In this document: in pieces, positions 56,506 through 64,000 of the stretch
How positions within the stretch are numbered: the stretch's first letter is position 1
Layout: each line of letters starts with the position of its first letter
NCBI RefSeq assembly: GCF_905147045.1
Contig: NC_065910.1
Coordinates: 1,240,001 to 1,304,000 of the forward strand
Reading direction: 5' to 3'
Origin: Nymphalis io
Taxonomy: Eukaryota > Arthropoda > Insecta > Lepidoptera > Nymphalidae
DNA: 64,000 nt
The notes under the pieces: generated by a model
The model's input: only the letters and a program-made list of their open reading frames with translations
Database searches by the model: none
What the model was told of the DNA's origin: nothing
Translations under genes and position numbers: made by a program

Positions 56506-57005
56506 GAGTGAGTTATATACTAAATATCGGGTCTATGCTATAGACCATTGAGGAATTCCTTCTTCTGGAGCCAAAGCTAGGTGTTGAATAAGATATGCTT
56601 ACTGATAAAAATGCATTTTTAACGAACCTGCACCAGTATATAAAATATCAAACCAGTAGGATACGATCAACGGGTTAACCTGACTTAAACATACAAACAA
56701 ATATTGTTAAGTAAAAGCTCGTAATAAACTAAATACTTAAGTTTATCAGTATATTAATTAATTAGAATTTTTACAGCAGTAGTATCTTCACGATGCATCT
56801 CTCTACACAACATGAAACGAATTTTGAAGAAACATAAATCAACCGTTTGCATAATCAATGTTCTTGAACCCGTATTCTGTAAGAAAAAAAATCGAAATTC
56901 GACGCAGAAAACGATTTTGTAAAGTCAGAAAGTGATATGCGACTTTTATTCCTCTAATAATAAAATTTAAATAATATTAGCGTCAAAATAGCAGATCAAT
57001 GTAAA

Positions 57006-57296
57006 TTTTTTTTATAGTATAGGTAGGCGGACGAGCATGTGGGTCACCTGATGGTAAGAGGTCAGCAACGATAGACATTGGTATTGTAAAAAATTTTAAC
57101 CATCGCTTATATCACCAATGCGCCACCAACCTTGGGAACTAAGATGTTATGTCCCTTGTGCCTGTAATTACACTGGCGCAATCACTCTTCAAAACGGAAC
57201 ACAACAATAACAAGTACTGCTGTTTTGCGGTAGAATATGTGTTGAGTGGGTGGTACCTACTCAGACGAACTTGCACAAAGTTCTACCACCAGTAAA
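57006..57296 (-). mobile_element. SINE B, full length
   Basis: T-run then TATAGTATAGGTAGGCGGAC, GGGTCACCTGATGGTAAGAG, CGCCACCAACCTTGGGAACT, CTTCAAAACGGAACACAACA, TTCTACCACCAGT (plus sense). Confidence 0.88.
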
Positions 57297-57476
57297 AATT
57301 AAATAACAGTGAGATACGAAATGAGTTCTTACAGCTCTGCTTTTTTTATATATTTTCGTTGTTACATTAAATCGAAAGTTTATATTATGTTTATTCTATT
57401 TTTAAAAATAAATTCTCTGTGATTTAAATTTGCGAATTTATAATGAATCTAAAATTAACAAAAACTGATTTGTGTA

Positions 57477-57594
57477 CTGAGGTGTTCTACCAACCCGCAT
57501 TGGAGCAGCGTGGTGGAATAAGCTCCAAACCTTCTCCTCAAAAAGAGGAGAGGAGGCCTTTAGCCCAGCAGTGGGACATTCACGGGCTGTTACG
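57477..57594 (+). mobile_element. SINE A, 5'-truncated, with 10-bp TSD
   Basis: Starts GTTCTACCAACCCGCATTGG and ends CAGTGGGACATTCACGGGCT then GTTAC. The TSD GATTTGTGTA lies at 57467-57476 and 57595-57604. Confidence 0.88.
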
Positions 57595-57604
57595 GATTTG
57601 TGTA

Positions 57605-58900
57605 AGGCTATTTAATTATATTTATTTACAAAGAAATGATGATGATGATAAAAATATTTTTAATCCAATAGGTATATTAAATACATCAAATTGAATGTAA
57701 AGCCGAGTACTAACATTTTCAGTTCCAAGTGGTTTGTTTTTAATAGGGCGTAAACATCTTCCGAGTTAGTTTCTAATTATATAAGGCGTATTCTCTTCTT
57801 TTTATAAACATGTTAAAATTTTTAAAAACTCTTTAACAATTTTCAACGTTGACGTGAAAATATATTGATTTAAATAGACCTCGCGTGACGACTTTTGTTA
57901 AACCTCTTCGCTGGCATATTGAAATTATCGGAAATCCGTTTTGGATCCATCAGATAGAGTTCTGAATTTAACCTTAAATAAATTTTTAAATAATAAAGAA
58001 AGTTAATTTGATAAAATAAATATACGTGACTAAACTAAAAAATATGCGTCTCATTCAATCGTTACATATAAAATGTTGCACTTAAATTCGATTTAGAAAT
58101 TATAAAAATCGCATTTTTCGCAAACTATTTATTCAGGCGATTTGCTAATGACTCGGTTATATTATTTACTATAAATAGTTCTAGATTCATCTATTGGAAT
58201 AGACTATAGAAAATGAAATAAAATTTTATATGGCAATTTCAACAGTGATGTTGCACATACAAATGTCTCTAGTTAATCGCATATTTTGTTCTAGAAAGTT
58301 CTGCAAACATCTGATGGAATTTTAATTCAATCCGCTGATAACGTATTGCCGTTGGATAACATATACGGAAGTATGTTGTAGTCAAATTTGACATTGAAAT
58401 TGTACCTACCTTAAATAAATATCTAATCCGTTCAGTGACAATAAAATTCTCTGTTTAATCGTTTTTATTTTTTAAAAGCAAATATCTAAAATGATCAACG
58501 ATCGTTACAATCGACATCGCGCGTGACGTTTAAATATTCAAAATGGCGGATTCCGGTGCTGTCATACTGAAATATTCAAAAATAAAACTGCGAATCTGCA
58601 GTTTTGCATATGGTATATTTTTCTAACGGTGTTTGATTTTAAATCAACTACGTGTAAATCATGTTTTATATGAATCTTACCATCCCAGTTCTGTTATGAA
58701 ATTAAATGTAACTCATCCAGTTTTTGAGCTTTCACTACCTTTTCCTGGGATAACAAATACCTGGCTAGTTTTTGAAACATGGTATAAATTTACAATATTA
58801 TTTATTTTAATATGATTAATTAAAATATATTACATAAAATTTAAGTGAGCAGCTTAATTTGTTATTTTTGTGTTTATTTTTGTGTTATCGCTCGTGTGTT
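57605..58900. other. Intergenic, nothing recognised
   Basis: AT-rich. A GATGATGATGAT run lies near 57640. No coding signal I can support. Confidence 0.4.
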
Positions 58901-58904
58901 GTAC

Positions 58905-59198
58905 ACTGTTGGTAGAGCTTTGTGCAAGCTCGTCTGGGTAGGTGCCACCCACACATTAGATATTCTACCGCAAAACAGCAGTACTTGGTATTGTTGTGTT
59001 CCGGTTTGAAGGGTGAGTGAGCCAGTGTAATTACAGGCACAAGAGACATAACATTTTAGTTCCCAAGTTTGGTGGCGTATTGGTGATGTAAGCGATGGTT
59101 AACATTTCTTACGATGCCAATGTCTATGAGCGTTGGTGACCACTTATTATCACTATATATCACTTACTATAAGCTCGTCCACCTTCCTATATAAAAAA
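58905..59198 (+). mobile_element. SINE B, full length
   Basis: TTGGTAGAGCTTTGTGCAAG to GTCCACCTTCCTATATAAAA. The 3' stem region is mutated (CCACTTATTATCACTATATA). Confidence 0.85.
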
Positions 59199-59384
59199 AT
59201 ATAATATTTAAGTTTGTTGATCTTGTTTTCTCAAATATTTAAAGTGAATTGTATTCTTTTTTTTTAAATAAATTCTTAAACCGTAAACCTTAATATTAGA
59301 ATGTTAAAAATGTATTCTCTAAAATAGTTTTCGTTTATTCCTGGTAATTATCATTTGCAAATAAGTATGTGTGCATATATAACT

Positions 59385-59545
59385 AGACTCTCTAATTCCA
59401 CATTCTCATAATTCGATGAGACTGCGAAACCTGACACGGCTGGAAATACTTAAGACACAAGAACAGACAAAGCCATATATATTTTCCAAGGCCTATACTA
59501 GATACTGTTAAAACAAACAAACAAAAGACCAACGAGGTAGCAAAA
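59385..59545 (-). repeat. SINE C, strongly diverged
   Basis: CATTCTCATAATTCGATGAG, CCTGACACGGCTGGAAATAC and GACCAACGAGGTAGC (plus sense). Confidence 0.45.
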
Positions 59546-59987
59546 ATTTATTATATAATATGGTATATTATATAATTAATATATATAATTCCTACTAATA
59601 AGAACGTATAAATAACACTTGACATTCTGATTTCAATGATTTATTTAAATCGTTCAATCAGAATGAATGTAATTTGGAGAATTTCTCGAATTTAATGAAT
59701 AAATTTCGGAAAAATATCCATCAATCAGCCATTCAATCACGCTCTTTGGGTATAGACGAGGCTCACTTAGTGTTAAAAATTCAGAAGTTTCCAAGTATAG
59801 CCTTTGGAATTATACATGAGCGACGATGTAGCGTCGAATAATCTAGATAAAATAGTTACGATGAACTGATAATATAGAATATATTATTACTTATGTACTT
59901 TATGCGTATCACTTACGATCGATCAGCGATTATTTTTTGTTGAAGTAATCTCTTTTAATTCATAAAAACAGGATTGAAATAGTAACC

Positions 59988-60110
59988 CGAAATATCCCAT
60001 TGCTGGGATAAGAGCTCCTCTTGATACACTTGAAGCTTATTCCAACACGCGGCTCCAATGCTACTGGTGAATACACACGTAGCATTTCATCTCACGATGA
60101 AATGATGCAT
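59988..60110 (-). repeat. SINE A fragment (left arm of an inverted pair)
   Basis: ATCCCATTGCTGGGATAAGA, GAAGCTTATTCCAACACGCG and GGTGAATACACACGTAGCAT, reversed relative to 60239-60390. Confidence 0.5.
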
Positions 60111-60150
60111 TCCTAAAGACCTTCACATGTATATTTACATGTGCATGTAT

Positions 60151-60176
60151 ATCCTAACTATATATATAGTTAGGAT
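60151..60176. repeat. Perfect 26-bp palindrome
   Basis: ATCCTAACTATAT at 60151-60163 is the exact reverse complement of 60164-60176, with no spacer. Confidence 0.95.
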
Positions 60177-60238
60177 TCACATGTTATTGTAAACACATGA
60201 ATAAATCGAATGCAAATATACAATCGGATCGGGAAGCG

Positions 60239-60390
60239 TAATCTGTGTTTATAATTCATATCATGGATGGCGGTGAAGGAAATCGTCATGAGAAAATCTG
60301 CACGTGGTGATATTCTCTCACGTGTATAACCACTAACCCGCACTGGAGGAGTTAGTTGAAATAAGCACCCAAACATTCTCTTTGAGAGGA
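60239..60390 (+). repeat. SINE A fragment (right arm of an inverted pair)
   Basis: TGTGTTTATAATTCATATCA, GGCGGTGAAGGAAATCGTCA and ACTAACCCGCACTGGAGGAG, with a decayed 3' end. Confidence 0.5.
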
Positions 60391-60439
60391 CATGTATTCA
60401 TTTAGAAGAACTAATCTGACTTCGATTAACGATTTAAAA

Positions 60440-60660
60440 AACTAGATATTAGATATGCTATAATCCTAAATAGTATTTAGAAATGCGAAAGTGATTTTTT
60501 TATTTTATATATTATCGCTTTCACGTCTTAACTTCAACCGATTATCATGAAATTTTGCATACGCATTGTCACAGTACAAAAAAGAACATACCTAACACCT
60601 GAACAACACCCACCTCCCGCTCACATGCCGGCGAAATCGTGGATGGAAACCAGTACTGTA
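60440..60660 (+). repeat. Dispersed lepidopteran repeat, Helitron-like (weak)
   Basis: AAATGCGAAAGTGA, then CTTTCACGTCTTAACTTCAA, CCGATTATCATGAAATTTTG, and an end GCCGGCGAAATCGTGGATGG. This pattern is common in Lepidoptera in my experience of such sequences. The Helitron label is tentative. Confidence 0.35.
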
Positions 60661-60769
60661 TATTATTATGAAAAACAAACAGTATTCAAGATTTAAATTT
60701 CGTTGTGTACATAATCTATTATACCACAGTTATGACAGATGTAACTCTGTCAGGGCATCACAGCAAAGC

Positions 60770-60955
60770 TACATACACATACAAGCGATTACGTGACGTC
60801 CCCTGAAGAAATGGTGAGGATACCGCTGGTTTTTTAGTGGGTATTCCAGTGCTCTCAAGTTTCAGGCGACGTCGAGTCCCACATACCCTACACTTCACTT
60901 CATGTGGTGGAAACGCGTAAATGCGTTTTTCAGCGAAATAAAAAATATGAAATTC
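60770..60955 (+). repeat. Repeat H, copy 2
   Basis: GAGGATACCGCTGGTTTTTT, AGTCCCACATACCC, GTGGTGGAAACGCGTAAATG then CGTTTTTCAG and an A-rich end. Confidence 0.55.
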
Positions 60956-61348
60956 TGTTGAAACATCGGGAAAAAAGTATAAAAGTAGTCAAATCCAGAA
61001 TCGAAAATAAAAATATATATAAGCCAATAGTGAAAAGTGGGACGTATATATTTTAAATATTTATCACGGTTTATTATCGCTGTTGTAGCCAAACGATATT
61101 TGGAAATACTGTCTCTGTATTATGCGTTGGCTATTGAATGAATTGTTATCAATGGTGCTAGGTTAAGCTCTGCATCGATACGTGGCGGTATAATTTTGAA
61201 AATTGGGAAATACAATGGTTTTGTCGGGAAAGTTTTAATAACTACATACCTTTCCATGTCACACTTTATGATTATATAATAGCTGAAAAAAAATCCTTTG
61301 TTACATTATATATATAATTCTCGTATTTATTATGCAGTTCGGAATGTT

Positions 61349-61440
61349 CTGAGAATCCCTCAGGAGTCCTGAGAGTTGGGCCAAAAAAAGTTATTGGGTT
61401 TTCCTGTCAATAAATTCGCAGCAGCATCTCAGAATCATGT
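61349..61440 (+). repeat. SINE C fragment
   Basis: GGGCCAAAAAAAGTTATTGG and GTTTTCCTGTCAATAAATTC. It is cut off by repeat H. Confidence 0.5.
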
Positions 61441-61444
61441 TTTT

Positions 61445-61655
61445 TGGATTGTCAGTGCTGATACTTTTTTTGCACTGAAAAAACGCATTTGTCTCACGGG
61501 AACAGTGGGGGTTATGTGGGACTCACCAGTGTCCAAAGCGCCGAGTGCGCCGAACATAGGAATACCCACAAAAAAATCAGCGGTACCCTTTCCGTCTTTA
61601 CGAGGGGCGCCACGGGATCGCTTGCGCATGCTACCGAAATGCTCGTCAGTGCTGA
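61445..61655 (-). repeat. Repeat H, copy 3, inverted
   Basis: In minus sense GCATGCGCAAGCGATCCCGT, GGGTACCGCTGATTTTTTTG, GGTGAGTCCCACATAACCCC and AATGCGTTTTTTCAG. The 96-codon ORF across it is a by-product. Confidence 0.55.
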
Positions 61656-61867
61656 TACTGCCATAACTCTACAAAGCCTAAGGCCCTATGCCTAACATTT
61701 TTCAGTCGTTTTTTATTTCCGTCCCATCATAGTATGTGGATGAAAGAACAGGAGGTGAACTTATAAGTTACTGTAATATCTCCTACGCAGCTCCTTTCAC
61801 TCAATCGAGTATGTTTATTGTGATCGTAATTAGTTAGAAAGACACCATCATACTAAAACACTAATCT

Positions 61868-61968
61868 TTAATATTCGCCAACTCTGGGTAGGTGTCACCG
61901 CTCATAATTTTCCCGCCAAAATAAGCTTATATGTATTATTGTTGCTTGACTTGAATGATGAATGAGGC
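61868..61968 (+). repeat. SINE B head fragment, diverged
   Basis: CTCTGGGTAGGTGTCACCGC and TGACTTGAATGATGAATGAG. Confidence 0.4.
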
Positions 61969-62060
61969 AGAGAAGTAAAATAATTACCATTTGTCTGTTT
62001 CCAAATATAAATTTTTACTCAGCGGTTAAAGATAGGTATACAAAAGATCATGCATGTTAT

Positions 62061-62262
62061 TCTACCTACAGTGAGACAGCGATTGTCCATGTTCGTCCAT
62101 CTAACTACAGCGAAACAGCGTTTTCTCATATATTTATTTCCACGTAACTGCAGCGAAGCAGCGCTTTCTCATATATATCCACTTAACTGCAGCAAAGCAG
62201 CGCTTTCCGATAAAATATATCTAATTGCAGTGATTCAGTGCTTTTTCATATAGGTAGGTATT
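62061..62262 (+). repeat. Minisatellite, five units of about 40 bp
   Basis: Each unit contains an ACTGCAGCGAAGCAGCGCTT-like core followed by TCTCATATAT-type spacer. Cores start near 62065, 62102, 62146, 62184 and 62222. The units are diverged at the edges and most alike in the middle. One frame reads as a repeated peptide (NCSEAALSHIYP, then NCSKAALS), but no gene context supports translation. Confidence 0.8.
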
Positions 62263-62264
62263 TA

Positions 62265-63610
62265 GAAACCTTTCATGCAATGGAGCGTTTAATATCCATT
62301 ACTTATGCATTTTTATTTAAGTCTTATACATATAGTGCATGTCACTTCATGTGCGGCATCGATGTCGTTTAGTTTTATTTCATTTCAACACGAAAGAAAC
62401 TTTGATCAAAGAAATTTTTACAAGATTTTTACAGCGATGGCTGATCAATAGCGCCATCATCGTCTTAGTTATGTAATTTAGGGTTCATGCCGTAATAATA
62501 ATCAAACTCATTCTATATTGATTACAGAATTAACTAGGTAAACTAACAGTTTCATTTTGGACGAGTAACTCTTCACGATACTCACTCTCCAATACGACAG
62601 TCCACTTGCTGATATTACAATAACAATGACGTCACGGTGTTTATCACTCTTACTACAATAGTCAAATCGGTAACTTCTTACGTAAACAATATCGTTTTCC
62701 ACGACTAGTATATATATTATGTTTATTCTTTATAAGCTGTTTGTATGTTTTTGACACTGCGCTTTATATTAAAGTACGTGTAGGTTGTTTTGCTTATTTT
62801 GTTCAACGTTTCGACAGTTGAACGTATCGTGGTCACGAGCTGACGGTCAGCGAGGTGGTATGATCGTGTCATAACCCGAATGAAATGCGAAAAATTTATG
62901 GAATGGTGTCTTATATTCTTAAATTGTTACTAACAACATGAAAGTTTTTATGGTTTAGGCTAATTAATGTAAAAATAGATGACGTCATTATATACATATA
63001 AATACAGATAAATAAAATTGAAGTGTATGTATGTAAATAAAATGATAGTGATTTCAATATAACAGCTCCGTTAATATTTAATATGGCTACTTGGGAGTTC
63101 GAAAGGTATAATTTATGTATCTAATTCAAATATATACGTCAGAATGGCAGATTTTGAAGGATTTTTGTCACAAGCTCTCGAAATAGGCGAACTCTCGGAT
63201 TTTGCTAGTTTTTAATATATAAAACAATTTTTTCTGACAACAAATCTTATTCCTACAGAGAAAGCGTAATGGTAATATAAACAATTTAAAAGATAAATAA
63301 AATTACATAACATAACAATATGAAAAATGTTACGATATTTGCAATGGGTAATAAAAAAAGTTACAAATATTGTGTTACGTAACGAAACGGGGTATTTGTT
63401 ACAGTGAAATATTACCCGCCGAACTTTCGTGATAGATCGCGCTATGTAAATATTAGCCTTCACTATAAATACGCCGCATAAAGGGATTGGGCGTGGACAT
63501 TAAAATATTGAATACTAGTTTTACTCACGACTTCCCTCTGTTGCTGCGCGAAAGATAGACATTTTAACATACATTTTCGCATTTATAACATTACCCGTGT
63601 TTATGTTCCT
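62265..63610. other. Intergenic, nothing recognised
   Basis: AT-rich sequence. Short ORFs at 62508-62702 and 63212-63463 (minus) have no recognisable family. Confidence 0.4.
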
Positions 63611-63611
63611 T

Positions 63612-63613
<2 letters not shown>

Positions 63614-63675
<62 letters not shown>
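63614..63675. repeat. (TA)n microsatellite, about 30 units
   Basis: Uninterrupted TA repeat visible directly. Confidence 0.97.
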
Positions 63676-63678
<3 letters not shown>

Positions 63679-63779
63679 GTGGAAAAACAATAATTTTAAT
63701 AAAGTTGTTGACTTGATTATAGTAGTAATGGGTAAACGCGGTGGCGTCATTTGTTTTTGAAGCCACGTGGACAGAGTCG

Positions 63780-63955
63780 TGTTGGAAAGTGGGGGGACTG
63801 TGTAACAAACACTTGCGTTTGAGAAACCAACCAGTCCACACCTCCAAGGCGAAACTGTCGGTTTACCTACCTAGTACCTATACCTAATTATAGTGGATTG
63901 TGATTTGCAATAATAAATCTTTGGTTATACCTACATCGAGTTCATTTTTGATACA
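63780..63955 (+). mobile_element. Possible 5' LTR, copia-like (tentative)
   Basis: Starts TGTTGGAAAGTGGGGGGACT and contains AATAATAAATC as a possible poly(A) signal. It ends TTTTGATACA, giving TG...CA ends, and is followed nine bases later by an ATG that opens to the window edge. The partner LTR would be outside the window, so this cannot be confirmed. Confidence 0.25.
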
Positions 63956-63963
63956 ATATCGTG

Positions 63964-64000
63964 ATGGACCCCGTACCACCAAACATAGACAAAGACAGCT
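63964..64000 (+). CDS. Start of an ORF truncated by the window edge
   Basis: ATG at 63964 followed by MDPVPPNIDKDS and no stop. It could be the first codons of an LTR element's gag-like protein or of a host gene; too short to say. Confidence 0.25.
   Translation, partial: MDPVPPNIDKDS

Noticed and set aside
61376..61666. 96-codon ORF with a hydrophobic stretch
   Set aside because: It spans a junction between a SINE C fragment and inverted repeat H.
62061..62262. CRISPR-like array
   Set aside because: Repeats are about 40 bp without regular unique spacers, the units are imperfect, and the genome is eukaryotic.

Overview
This window looks like an AT-rich stretch of a lepidopteran nuclear genome, probably a butterfly or other ditrysian moth. 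The evidence is intron-containing genes with GT/AG splice sites, a Bm1-like SINE, several tRNA-headed SINE families, and RTE and CR1/Jockey-like non-LTR retrotransposons. There is no sign of bacterial sequence, operons, CRISPR, rRNA or stand-alone tRNA genes.

Only one host gene can be assembled completely. It lies on the minus strand at 13016-19368 as three coding exons (19368-19296, 17743-16330, 13106-13016) that join in frame to 525 residues. The protein is secreted and its cysteine pattern resembles a single von Willebrand factor C (SVWC) domain. The two halves of that domain are separated by about 440 residues of helical, then Tyr/Pro/Asn-rich sequence. A second minus-strand gene is seen only as an apparent first coding exon (50523-50302) with a perfect donor. 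A third possible minus-strand exon is at 43322-43178. Weaker exon candidates are flagged as such.

Most of the rest is retroelements. (1) 1318-4890, minus: a CR1/Jockey-like LINE with endonuclease and reverse transcriptase, broken by one in-frame stop. (2) 48826-50259, minus: a 5'-truncated RTE with an open RT frame and a target-site duplication (TSD), inserted about 40 nt inside the intron of the 50.5-kb gene. (3) 52071-55065, plus: a nearly full-length RTE with an in-frame stop and an internal deletion. (4) 22743-23052, minus: a fragment about 99% identical to element 3, so that subfamily moved recently. (5) 38133-38444, minus: the RT C-terminus of another LINE, with an 11-bp TSD. (6) 8690-8843, plus: the 3' end of the element 1 family. 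Roughly fifty SINE copies or fragments fall into four families, called here A (RTE-tailed tRNA SINE), B (Bm1-like), C (tRNA SINE with ATC tail) and D (tRNA SINE with ATT tail).

The elements appear to work as partnerships. SINE A ends in a sequence homologous to the RTE 3' end. SINE B shares a 19-bp stem-loop segment with the 3' end of the CR1-like LINE. The two unrelated LINEs also share a 30-bp motif (28/30 identical) in their 5' untranslated regions. Other structure includes a perfect 27-bp-arm palindrome at 24274, a pair of adjacent perfect hairpins at 39790-39860, a five-unit minisatellite at 62061, long (TA)n tracts, and a possible LTR with the start of an ORF at the right edge.
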